In this document: positions 46,550 through 57,419 of the stretch, one piece after another
Layout of the letters: every line of letters begins with the position of its first letter
Position numbering within the stretch: position 1 is the first letter of the stretch
Source: Orobanche coerulescens
Lineage: Eukaryota; Streptophyta; Magnoliopsida; Lamiales; Orobanchaceae
DNA: 64,000 nt
Direction: 5' to 3'
Assembly (NCBI GenBank): GCA_033398695.1
Contig: CM065804.1
Span: 7,549,001 to 7,613,000, forward strand
Program-made: the position numbers and the translations under genes
The notes under the pieces: generated by a model
Told to the model about the DNA's origin: nothing
What the model saw: the letters and a program-made list of their open reading frames with translations, nothing else
Databases searched by the model: none

Positions 46550-48481
46550 TAATCTCCAAGAAGTGGGCTGATTTGGTCAGCCGGTCCACAATCACCCAAA
46601 TCGTGTTCATTTCTCGACGACTCGTAGGTAAGCTAGTGATAAAATCCATCGATATGTCCTCCCATTTCCACTCAGGAATCGGGAGCGGTTTTAGCATTCC
46701 TGCGGTCGCTGGTGCTCAATCTTAACTTGTTGACAGGTTAAACATCTCGAGACGAATTCGGCAATCTAACGCTTCATATTTCCCCACCAATAATATTGTT
46801 TCAAATCTTTATACATCTTGCTAGACCCCGGGTGAATAGAGTACGGGGTAGCATGGGCTTCTCTCATGATAGAGTTCCTCAACTCCTCGTCTGCTGGTAC
46901 ACACGCTCGATTCCTGAAGCGTATCAATCCATCCTCATGGATCACAAATCCAGGAGCTTTCCCTTGAGTGATTTCGTCCCGAACTCGAGATAGGAATGGG
47001 TCCGTAACTTGTTTCGATCTGATTATATCATCAAGAGACGAAGAAATCTCAAGTGTGCAAAGTTGTCCCTGAATACGCTGTAACCAAACTTCAATCTCTG
47101 TCCTCAAAAGCTCCAGCTGCAATTCCCTTTGAGCTGTCAAGCGGCTAAGCATCTGCTCCTGCACTGTCTTACGGCTCAAGGCATCGGCAACCACATTTGC
47201 CTTGCCCGGATGATAAAGGATTTCGATATCATAATCTTTGATCAATTATAGCCACCTTCTCTGTCTCATGTTCAACTCCTTCTGAGTAAAAATGTACTTC
47301 AGGCTCTTGTGATCAGTAAAGATCTGGCAGGTAACTCCGTACAGATAGTGACGCCAGATTTTCAAAGCAAACACCACGGCTGCTAACTCCAAGTCATGGG
47401 TTGGATAGTTAACTTCATAGGGTCGCAATTGTCTAGATGCATAGGCAATCACTTTCCCTTCCTGCATTAGTACACAACCAAGGCCCTCCCTCGACGCATC
47501 ACTATATACTACGAATCCTTCCGTTCCTTTTGGTAGAACCAAGACAGGTGCTGAAATCAATCGACTCTTGAGCTCATCAAAACTTTGCTGACATGCTTCT
47601 GACCACAAATACTTCTTATCCTTCCTCAGTAGGTTAGTCATCGGTTATGCAATTTTGGAAAATCCTTCCACAAACTGTCGGTAGTAACCTGCTAGGCCAA
47701 GGAAACTACGAACATCCTTCACGTTCTTCGGGGGTAGCCAGTCTCGAATGGCTTCGGTCTTCTGTGGGTCCACTCTCGCTCCTTCGGCTGATATCACATG
47801 CCCAAGAAAGATAACCTCAGGCATCCAGAATTCACATTTAGAAAACTTCCCATAAAGCTGTTCCCACCTCAACGCATCGAGAACTTGGTAGAGGTGACGT
47901 TCATGCTCTTCGTGGTCACGAGAGTAAATCAGAATGTCGTCAATAAAAACGACTACAAAGCGGTCTAGATAGTTAATAAAAACTCGATTCATCAACTCCA
48001 TAAATACAGCTGGTGCATTTGTTAATCCAAATGGCATCACCACAAACTCATAATGTCCATAGCGAGTACGGAAGGCCATCTTCGAAATGTCGGACTCTCG
48101 AATCCTCAACTGATGATAACCGGACCTCAAGCCGATCTCAGAAAACACAGCAGCTCCATGAAGTTGGTCCAATATATCATCAATACGAGGCAAAGGATAT
48201 TTGTTTTTGATGGTTACCCTGTTCAGCTCACGGTAATCAATACATAAATGCAGAGATCCGTCTTTTTTTCGTACAAATAATACTAGTGCTCCCTAAGGGG
48301 ACGCACTAGGTCGAATATAGCCCTTTTCAGTCAACTCCCCAAGCTGGTTCTTCAACTCCTGCATCTCGGTTGGAGCCATACGATACGGTGCTTTTGAAAG
48401 CGGGGACGTACCTGGCTCTAACTCAATAATAAACTCCACGTCATGATGTGGAGGTAAGCCTGGAAACTCGTCTGGAAATAC

Positions 48482-50003
48482 CACTACTACAAAACAGACA
48501 TTTAACATCGGTTTTTTTGGACATTTAACATCGGTTTTGGAACCTATGTTAAATGTCGCGATGTTAAAATTAACATCGGTTTCTAATAACCGATGTTAAA
48601 CTTCGATTTTAACATCGGTTGTTATAACAACCGATGTTAATTTTAATATCGCGAAATTTAACATCGGTTCTGGGACAACCGATGTTAAATTTCGCGATTT
48701 TAAAATTTTATCGAACCGCGGCTAACCCAGCTAGCCCAACCCAGCCCCAACCCAGACACTCGCCCCAACCACCCGCACCAGCCCCCCGCACAGCCCCACT
48801 AACCTACAACAAATACCATTAAATTTCGTTGTTGGTGGGTTTCGAACTCACCACCTCTTGCTTGTGGAAGTGTGATATTATCACTCCGCCAGATGAATTT
48901 CTTGTATATTTTTTGCTATGTGATATATTTATATACTATATACATTTATAAATTTATATAAATATAGATAATTTAATATAAATATATATATATATTAACA
49001 AATCGAAAATTTATTTTTTTTAAAAAATCTAGAATATTAATATTAAAAGTCGGATGTTTTTATTTAAAGCTCAAAAATAAAAAATAAAATATAAAAAAAT
49101 ATGGATCTGATTTATAATTAATATTTAATCTGTTTTTTTATTTTTAGATTTTTTGTAAAAATATAAAATAATTTTTTATGAAAAGTAAAAAAATTACAAA
49201 AACAAAACCTAGCAGGTTTTTAAAAATATATATAATAATTCAATTTTTATTTATTTATAAAAATAATATTCCACTTTTTTCAAAACTTTAAATAAAGACA
49301 TCCGATTTTTATTTTCTATTTTGAACTTTAAATAAAAACATCCGATTTTTATTTTTTATTTTCGAACTAATGTTTATTTTTTATTTTCGAACTTTAAATA
49401 AAAACTTCTAATTTTTACCTTTTATTTTTGAACAATAAATATAAACATCGAATTTTTAATATTAATATTCCGGATTTTTTTAAAAAAAATAAAGTTTCGA
49501 TTTTTTTAAAAAAAGTTCCATATTTTTAAAAATTTTAACATCGGTTATACTAAAACCGATGTTAAATTACAAATTAACATCGGTTTTTCTAAAAACCGAT
49601 GTTAAATTAAAAATTAACATTGTTTAACATCGGTTTTCTTAAAAACCGATGTTAATTTGTAATTTAACATCGGTTTTAGTATAACCGATGTTAATTTTTT
49701 TAAAAAATCTGAAACTTATTTTAAAAAAATGGAAACTTTATTTAAAAATTAACATCGGTTTTTCTAAAAACCGATGTTAAATTAAAAATTAACATCGGTT
49801 TTTCCAAACCGATGTGAAATGGACTAATTTAACATCAGTTTTTTTAAAAACCGATGTTAATTGTTAATTTAACATCGGTTTTTAGCAGAACCGATGTTAA
49901 TTTGTTTTAAAATTTTCAATTATGCCACTGCGTCTTTTTTAACATCGTTTTTTACAAAATCGATGTTAAACGAGCGATGTTGAATGTCTTTTTTGTAGTA
50001 GTG
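48482..50003. mobile_element. Non-autonomous CACTA element, 1522 bp
   Basis: Termini CACTACTACAAAA...AGACATT.AACATCG are inverted over about 28 bases with two mismatches. The 3-bp duplication TAC (48479-48481, 50004-50006) is exact. The uninterrupted site survives in element A near 33169-33182 (GGAAATACGTCTGG). Subterminal zones (48500-48700, 49540-49980) hold many AACATCGG...CCGATGTT inverted units. The centre is AT-rich without a transposase frame. It depends on a CACTA transposase supplied elsewhere. Confidence 0.9.
48832..48892 (-). other. tRNA-like segment in the CACTA element
   Basis: The minus strand begins TGGCGGAGTGA, resembling a Pol III A box, and about 40 bases later reads GAGTTCGAAACCCACC, resembling a B box with a T-arm. 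The segment is about 61 nt, too short for a normal tRNA, and I could not fold a convincing anticodon arm. It may be a SINE head or a tRNA fragment captured by the element. Confidence 0.35.
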
Positions 50004-50201
50004 TACGTCTGGGTAGTCTCGGACTACCGGAATGTCGGCCAATTCGACTAGTCAATCTGTTGTTTTGGTCATGTAGCACCAATAACCAATATACCCTTGA
50101 TTAAGCAGTTTCACTGCTTTCATAGCGCTGATGACTCTCCCGGAACGGCTGGGATTATCACCTCGAAAAATACACTCGAAACCATCATCAAAAGTGACGG
50201 T

Positions 50202-51160
50202 TGTTGTGTCGAGATTTATACACCTCAATAGGAGATCGGCACAAATGCCGGGAGACTGAGCTAGAGTCAAATAGACCAAGGCAGACTTGCCTACAGAACG
50301 GAGATCCCAGATCAAACCCAAGTGCCGAGCATCTAAGGCGATCGTCTCTTGGCACCTGGCGATCAACTCTGGTGCCCGGCCAAGGACGACCATCTCATTC
50401 CGCACGCAAAGCCAACACCCGTCTAGTCTGCGAAGGCCGAAACGCGAAGCAAGGACCCATGTGCAGATCCGCGATTAGCGCTGCAGAACATGGATCGTTG
50501 ACCACTGCCTGTCACCATCTTCTCACCTACCGACAGACCCGCCGAAAGGTACAAGGTGGGACATCCCGGGACAGCGACTCAGGACGCGTGCAGACTCCTC
50601 ATTGGTCCGCACATCTGGCTGTCATCAGCAGCCGCGGACTTTAAGGCAACCAGCCCATGTGCTAAAAGACGGTCGCCCCCTTATTATATTATAAGAAAGG
50701 CGATCGTCCGTCAGGAAAAGGCATCTCAGCTCCTATAAATAGAAGGCTTCCTGCACTTGGAACTCTCTCTATTTTTCTGGCGACTCCACAGTTGGCTTCA
50801 CTCTCTTGGCTATGCTATACACTTCGGACATCTTCCTATCTCTCACTCTCGAAACCTCTTAACTCATAAGACGGTCGGCAGAAATGAGAACAAAAACTCC
50901 CTGCAGTTCAAGAACTCATAGAGTAGCACTCAAGAGCTAGATAACTAGGGTCTTTTACACTCATTGTAATCGCACTCTTACATTAATATTTGTACTCCAA
51001 CGTATTCGTTAATAACATCTCTCGAGAGCATTCAAGCCCGGGCCTAACAAACCTGGCAAATCTTGTGCTATTTAATTCCCCAAGGACGTGCTCTCGCATT
51101 TTGTTTGCTACCCATCCGTTCCAGCAATATCATCTCCGGATAATATTTTGGGTAACAACA
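50202..51160 (+). repeat. 5' LTR of element H (Tat-type)
   Basis: 959 bp from TGTTGTGTCGAG to GGTAACAACA. A TATA box (TATAAATA, 50734-50741) is followed by a short leader. The LTR end is followed at once by ATTGGTGCTAAAAGAAGG, which has the form of a primer site, though I cannot name the tRNA. The left flank is the B pol fragment. The 3' LTR is not in the window. Confidence 0.65.
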
Positions 51161-51288
51161 ATTGGTGCTAAAAGAAGGGGATCTTAACCTTCATTTTTAT
51201 TCTGACCGTCTCGAAGAACACTTACTGTTCTACGGGGCATATACTTGAAGAAACACTCACTGTTCTTCAAAGAAAAGCCTTCAGAATC

Positions 51289-51679
51289 ATGGCGTCTGCC
51301 ACCACAGCGAAGAGAGCCACTCTCAGAACCGCCGAACGTCTTGTTCCGGCTCAATCCCAGCCCCAACCTATGGTGGAGGGTAGCCGCGGCGGCGGCGGAC
51401 TCTCATTCCCGCCCCCGAGGGACGGCCCTAGTCTCTCGCTCGATCAGTTCCAAACAGCGGAACAGATCGCGGAGGAAATGGCCATCCTGCGGGAGCGACG
51501 AAGAGCATGCGGTGCGACCGCTATTACCCCATCAGCCATCCGCCGCGCGGGCAAACGGAAGCTCAAGGGGTTACTTGTCGAGCGATCATCAGGAAGCCCC
51601 GATTCATGAGCAGAAGCACTCGCGAGGCGGGATAGTTCCGTTTTCAGCCGCCTAGGAAGCGACCCATCATGGCGACCGG
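51289..51679 (+). pseudogene. H: gag N-terminal part, cut by element C
   Basis: ATG at 51289 (MASATTAKRATLRTAERL) about 130 bases after the primer site. A Pro/Gly-rich stretch and a helical LDQFQTAEQIAEEMAILRER follow. TGA at 51608-51610 ends the open frame after GSPDS, but the same frame continues (AEALARRDSSVFSRLGS) to the C insertion and then resumes correctly at 60034. So the only break apart from element C is one stop codon. Confidence 0.65.
51675..51679. repeat. Target-site duplication ACCGG, left of C
   Basis: ACCGG precedes TGTAACACCCCC and recurs at 60029-60033 after GGGTATTACA. Confidence 0.85.
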
Positions 51680-52471
51680 TGTAACACCCCCAAACCACTC
51701 GGGAATATTACAGCGCCGCAGACCCTCTCCGCGAGGATCTACCAGGCTAAATACAAAACAATGCATCACTTCACATGCCGACATGGCTACATAAAGGACC
51801 ATTAGACCGATATGGTCTTATATCACAACACACAGAACAATACATACAAGATCCTTGCCCAGAACACATACCCACGCAGGGGCTAGAATACAATATCACT
51901 TCCATAATTCGATAAAATAACACATCGGAGGAATAATCAACACGACTCTACCAAATACTCTATAATTGGTCTTCACGTGATTAGTATCTTCGTTTCCCAT
52001 CATCCTTCGTATCGATCCTGTGATTCGCTCCCGACTACTGCAAGTACACGGACGCCTTGTCTGAGACATCCACCCCGAATACTCGGGGTTAGCAAAACTC
52101 CTTTGTTTTGCTAGTGCAAGTATAAAACCAAAAGTACAAGCCATACACAACGTGCTTCAAGAATATAAAATCTTGAATATATTTCCCGAGATAAATCACT
52201 TAATCAAAACAGTTTGATTTATAAAAGGTAGGAAAAGAACCATGTGTCTCATACAAAATATTTTACGGTCTCGGGAGTTTGAAAACATTTAGAAATAAGG
52301 AATTCTCAAGTCTTTCGAAAACACTTGGGGACACGGCCCAAAATCATCTTTCCAAAATACGATTCCGATAATAAAACGTGGTTCCACAGCCCAATTCACA
52401 ACACACGGGGTCCAAGACCCGAATCATAAGCCACAGGTCCACGACCCGAATAACATAACACATGTTCCTAA

Positions 52472-52762
52472 GGATTATTCGCGTCCCGTGCTAACAAGCC
52501 ACGAACCTCAGATGCTCCCGTAGAACATACCCGAGTGAATAATCCAATAGAAAACCATACCAAAAATCACATGTCCTCGTGGCAACAACCACAGAACCAT
52601 TCCAAATCACAACCATAAGTTATCCCGGCATCGGGCTAACAAGCCACGAACCTCGGAGTCCCCGCAAGACATACCCGATGATAACCCCACAAGTTATCTC
52701 GGCATCGGGCTAGCAAGCCCCGAACCTCGGAGTCCCCGCAAGACATACCCGAATTGGATAAC
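52472..52762 (-). repeat. Three-unit minisatellite with self-complementary ends
   Basis: Units of about 75 bp share GCTAACAAGCCACGAACCTC and ACATACCCGA. Unit 1 ends pair as GGATTATTC (52472-52480) with GAATAATCC (52537-52545). Unit 2 pairs GTTATC (52619-52624) with GATAAC (52680-52685) and CATCGGG with CCCGATG. Unit 3 pairs GTTATC (52693-52698) with GATAAC (52757-52762). The end sequence differs between units, yet pairing is kept. Confidence 0.7.
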
Positions 52763-53749
52763 CTACGGTCACGCCCGACCCATACTAGCAAGTATGGATC
52801 CGGAGATTTAACAATCCTACCGGAGGCACATCACTTTCAGCAATCACATCACAATGAGTAGAACATCAAGCCAAGCAACACTTAAACATCACAACCTCCT
52901 TTCAAAGGAGTAACAACTAATATCCCACGTAATACATTCTTAACGAACAAGTACACATAACATTACGTAATCCCCGCCAAAGGATTACGGTATAATAAAC
53001 TCATTCAAAGTGATCATATCATCTTTACAGCATACAAATCCAACACACATATTCCGAGAACACATATATTCACGAAGTACATAAATTATCGTTGAAAGGC
53101 AACATTTATCGAGAATATACCGATCCCTTTTCACGTTCATTAAACATTGGGTTTCGTATATAATCATTTATCAATAATTACGCCTACGAAACATGAAATG
53201 TATGGACAAGATACTTGCCTCGGTATTACGAGCGGACGAAGCAGCGAGCGGGCACGATCGGGCAACCTTGAACCTCCAAAAGCGATCAAGACTTGACGGC
53301 CCACGAATACTACGAAAATAGCATCACCACGAATCAATAACACTAATCGAAATCCAAAACGATCCTAAAAGGACAAGGATCTAAGTATTCTCAAAGAAAT
53401 CAAGAATCGTTGATCAAGGCGATAAAAATCGATGAACGGTTAACAAAATCGAAGATTACGGTGAAGACAACCAAAATACACAACCGATCGGATGAGATCG
53501 GTTAAGAATCACAAATCGAGGAAAAACCCCAAATTTAAGAAAATAGGGTTCTAACAAGAGATTACCTTGATTTGGACCAAGAAGATGATTAGATGTTGTT
53601 AAACATCTACAAATCCGCTCAAAGATGAAGCTATAAGAAAAAGATCGGTCCTACTCGCCTCTGGATCTCACTCCCATCGGAAGGGATGAGGAAAAGTGGA
53701 AAATGACGACTTAATCTTTGTTGTCGGTATTTATCTTTGGGCCGATTAT

Positions 53750-54124
53750 TAGCGTGCGCTAATCACCCTTCATTAGCGTGCGCTAACGGGGTCAATGCTC
53801 CAGAGAAACCGCGTATAACATAGTTAGCGTGCGTTAGCCAACAGCCGTAGCGCGCGCTAACGGGTCACAAAACCAGTCCAGTAGCCCCTGGACAGAACTG
53901 CACCTACCGGGTAGCGTGCGCTAGAAAGAAGAGGGAGCGTGCGCTAAGCGGTCGATAGCGTGCGCTAGCTATCGGCCTTAGCGTGCGCTAACAAAGCTCC
54001 AGTCCTAGTCCAGTAGCTACTGGACTGCCTCTGGACTGCCAGTTAGCGTGCGCTACACATTCAGTAGCGTGCGCTAAACACCACGCAGTAGCGTGTGCTA
54101 TGCTTCAAGCATTAACGTGCGCTA
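53750..54124 (-). promoter_or_regulatory. U3 palindrome array, C 3' LTR
   Basis: TAGCGTGCGCTA at 53750-53761 through TAACGTGCGCTA at 54113-54124, about a dozen sites including TAGCGCGCGCTA. Two CCAGTCCAGTAG blocks lie between them. Confidence 0.6.
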
Positions 54125-54290
54125 CACCACAAAATCTCAAAAACTCAAAAAGTGATCCGAAATGCCTCCAAAAACATGTCCCAACAAGTCACAACCAAAC
54201 ATGGCACGAAATTCCTACGATGAGGACCATGACAATCCGATAAAACCGAGAAAACCCAACGAATCCGGAATAAAGATCTCGGGTATTACA

Positions 54291-55049
54291 TTCTACCCCT
54301 CTTAAAATAAGTTTCGTCCTCGAAACTTGAAACATAGAACGAACGACGCAAAACAACTCAGATAACACACGATATCCGTTGCCGAAATAACAAAACACAA
54401 CGAACGAAAATCGATACGGTCGAACAATTCAACCGTACATCAATCAAAACACGAGCTATACGCTGGACCAATACGAAATTCCACAGCCCAAGGGTTGGAA
54501 GATCGAACACAAAACAAATTTCCTGAACTTAAGGAAATTACGAAGGAGTCCTAACGCTCAACAATTACGAAACGAGATCAACAAAAACTGAACCATCAAA
54601 CGATTGAGTTACAACGATCGAGACAACAACAGTCGATCAATCATGTTCGAATCACGACGAACAATAATACTCAAACAACAACCCCAAAGTTCACATCTCG
54701 ACTAGAGATAATATACGATCCGGTGAAGACAACAAGATGTGCATTCACATAAGATCCACAAGAAAGGGATTAGCAATTTGGAGAGTCATAACGACAAACG
54801 GGTCATTCTGAAACAATACCACAACTCGTTCGATCAATAAAAGCACAGGACAGGGCAAGATCAGAAAATATCAACGAATATAACCGATTCGACAGAGTCG
54901 AGAGTACAGAGTTCAAAATCCGATCCACTTCAAATAAAAGAAGTCAATCTCTGAATTTCGAAACAACAAAGCAAGGGAAATAATTCAACATGCAACTGAT
55001 AGACCACGCCCCTCCGGGACTACTCAGAGTCGATCCTGATATCAAAGTT
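54291..55049 (-). other. C: polypurine tract and 3' non-coding part
   Basis: The minus strand reads AAGAGGGGTAGAA against the LTR (54291-54303), the polypurine tract. The remainder is non-coding and matches element D 6716-7520. I see no gene in it. Confidence 0.65.
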
Positions 55050-56058
55050 CAAGTCCCTGCCTCGGAATGCTCGGTAACCATCTCGCAAAAGCGAACCCGG
55101 TGTCCTCGAGTCCGCACTTTGTAACACGTTCGGTGGGGTAGGACAATGTGCACGAACATGTCCCGCCACATTCTGATTAAAACATCTCTGGCTTTACCAG
55201 AGTCGAGCAGAACAACTTAGAACTCTCGGTTCCACGCATCGAGCGATGGAGCTTCACAGCGGAAAGGCTACGACATTGAAAACTAGAAACACCAACTCTG
55301 TACCGTCCACACGGTCATCGTACTTCTTCGCTTCTTCGACTCGGACACACGCTCCGATGATAACGAAGCTAGTTCACGGGCTAATGCTCGATCTTGATAG
55401 TCCCTCAACGAAGTGCAATTGAATCCCGACATATATACGCGAATATCCGGCTTCATCCGTCACAAAGTGAAGGATCCTCTCTTCCTCGGTTCTCACCCGG
55501 TCTCGCACATAAGCGAGTTGTTTGCTATAATCAATGATAGCTTGCGACACCGATATATCTTGCGGTTACGCCAAGTAGAATTCGCGAATCCTCTGCTCTC
55601 TAATCGGTTTCGGACGAACTCGGCTTCCATAAGTGCTTGGAACTCCGCCCACATGACATCACGATCACGAGGTTTAACAGCTTCCCACCAATTAGCGGCA
55701 TCTTTGTCGAGAAGGTGCTGAGCGATAGGTACCTTCCGCTCTTGGGACATCAAACTGACCTCGAAAATATTTCCCAACTTGGAAAATCCAACCATCCACC
55801 CAACGCATCCGCGACACCGGCGAATCGAGGGGGATTCATACGAACTACCTCGCGAAGCCATTGATTCACACCGACGTTCGACTCGCGTCAATGCTACGTT
55901 GAACCACAGGTCAATCGAGTCATCTGAGTCGCTACTTGTTGCAATATAGTAGCAACACCCAAACTAAAATCATTCCCAATGGCATTCTCTCGATTCCGCG
56001 TCTGATCCCCGTGGCCATCAGCGCCACGGTTACGACCACGACCTCTGCCCCTCGGCAT
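55050..56058 (-). pseudogene. C: gag, frame-broken
   Basis: ATG at 56056-56058 on the minus strand starts MPRGRGRGRNRGADGHGDQ. A second block (55493-55891) reads KVPIAQHLLDKDAANWWEAV and MWAEFQALMEAEF, the gypsy gag core. A decayed zinc knuckle (CFNQNVAGHVRAHC, near 55150-55195) lacks one Cys. Several frame changes separate the blocks. It is related to the gag of F and G but not the same. No protease follows. Confidence 0.7.
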
Positions 56059-57404
56059 ACTAACAAACAACAACCTAGGGTAACGAAAGATCATAACTCA
56101 TAGCAAGATATTCACATCTCTGTCTCTAATCCAACATCATTAAATCATATACATATTACCATTTAATTCCAGCTAGAACACAATATACAAACTATTATAC
56201 CAACAATCTTCATTTATAATGCCGTTGTTATGCGATTTATAAATGCAATGAAATTGAAATCATCCATTATATCAAAATCACTTTCTGTACGGTTTCCGCG
56301 CCGGAACTCACCAAGTTGAAAACCATTTTCGAAAACGTTCCAAAATGCCAGAAAGGCCGATGACGGTAATACTTTCCAAATACTCCCCAAAAGTCATTTT
56401 CCAAATACCAAATACCGTCACCAAATACCGTTTGAAATTACAAGGCGTAGACGCGAAAACTCGATAGTTTCAAAATATATGTTAAATCACCCAACAAAAG
56501 AGTTAGGAAAAAGGGTCAACGAAATAATTCAAATTTACAAACCCAAAAGGTCATTTTGAAACACACACTATTTGGTAAAAGTACCCAAAAAGTCACTTTG
56601 GACTTTACACACGCAGCGGATAAGAACACAGTTCAAGTTACACATAACCACACACAACAATTGTTATTCATGAACATATACCAAATAATGCCGAAAGTCG
56701 AAGGTTACAAATAAACAACAACATACGAATCCAAACACCAACAATTTACATTCTCACTACATATCGTTTAACCGGAAAAGTTGAAGGCGAAAGTCACGTC
56801 TCAAGTAAACTATTGGTAGACCTCGTTTAAGCATTTAAAATATTTTGAAATTTTTCAATGCAAGATGAAAATATAATATGTGTAGTTTGAATTCTCAAAA
56901 TCTTTGGTCTCGAGGTCATCATACGAAAATCAAATCATTTTTCCTTCTCATAGGATATTTTTAAATAGAATTTACGTGACTTCCCCAAAACATTTGAAAT
57001 TGAAATACCATAATGATAAACTTTTATTGAGTAACCAATCCAAAACATCACTCCTGTAAAAACGATTTTACACAAAGATGTAAATATATATATATAGATA
57101 CATACCGGTACTACTCTTTATTCCAACACAATACGAGAATCAAACAAGTATGGAGTAAGTATTCATGAGGCACAATTAAACTCCACATAATAACATAGAA
57201 TCACGTAAACTCGTATAATACGAGACACAACAAGGTAGGGAGACTTACATCCACAGATCGCACGAAGATGATGGTTGCACTTCGATACTAATCACGACCG
57301 ACAACTCAGACGACGCGTCGCGACACCACTCAGTCAGACCAAATCTGACAAGACAAGACCCGACAACACTCAACTCAACCCGGACCTAGGTTTCCTCAAC
57401 CTAA
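56059..57404 (-). other. C: 5' leader
   Basis: About 1.35 kb without a gene. The region 56290-56470 resembles 3050-3180 of element E, and 57230-57404 resembles the leaders of D and E. Reading frames here are short and without recognisable domains. Confidence 0.55.
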
Positions 57405-57416
57405 GCTCGATACCAT
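57405..57416 (-). other. Primer binding site of C (tRNA-iMet type)
   Basis: The minus strand reads TGGTATCGAGC. The CAG of the canonical site is reduced to CG, as in D. The LTR itself begins just after with GTAACA, the first T also missing. Confidence 0.65.
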
Positions 57417-57419
57417 ATT

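Larger units (their letters stand above)
46550..50201 (-). pseudogene. Fragment B: pol of the A family, with a CACTA insertion
   Basis: A second pol copy on the minus strand. It holds an integrase segment (46551-46766, with the CLTC cysteines disrupted near 46715-46740), zinc domain and linker to 47245, RNase H 47246-47641 ([13 protein letters not shown] intact) and RT 47645-48193 ([15 protein letters not shown]). RT N-terminus follows to 48481 and, after the CACTA element, part of the protease linker (50004-50201, IFRGDNPSRSGR). Stops separate the blocks (for example TAA within WLELIK near 47250). Both ends are abrupt: A LTR on the left, H LTR on the right. EVWLQ and the 14-base RNase H segment missing in A are intact here. 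Confidence 0.8.
51680..54290 (-). repeat. 3' LTR of element C
   Basis: TGTAACACCCCC to GGGTATTACA. It contains the double hairpin (52072-52120), a three-unit minisatellite whose ends pair (52472-52762), a tacttgcctcg block near 53210 and a palindrome array (53750-54124). The TATA region near 53729 is altered here (GTCGGTATTTATC) compared with the partner LTR. Confidence 0.85.

Noticed and set aside
48832..48892. Functional tRNA gene
   Set aside because: Too short, and no convincing anticodon arm. It is kept only as a tRNA-like segment.
50202..51160. H LTR as the promoter of a host gene
   Set aside because: TG...CA ends, a TATA box, and an adjoining primer site and gag show it is an LTR.
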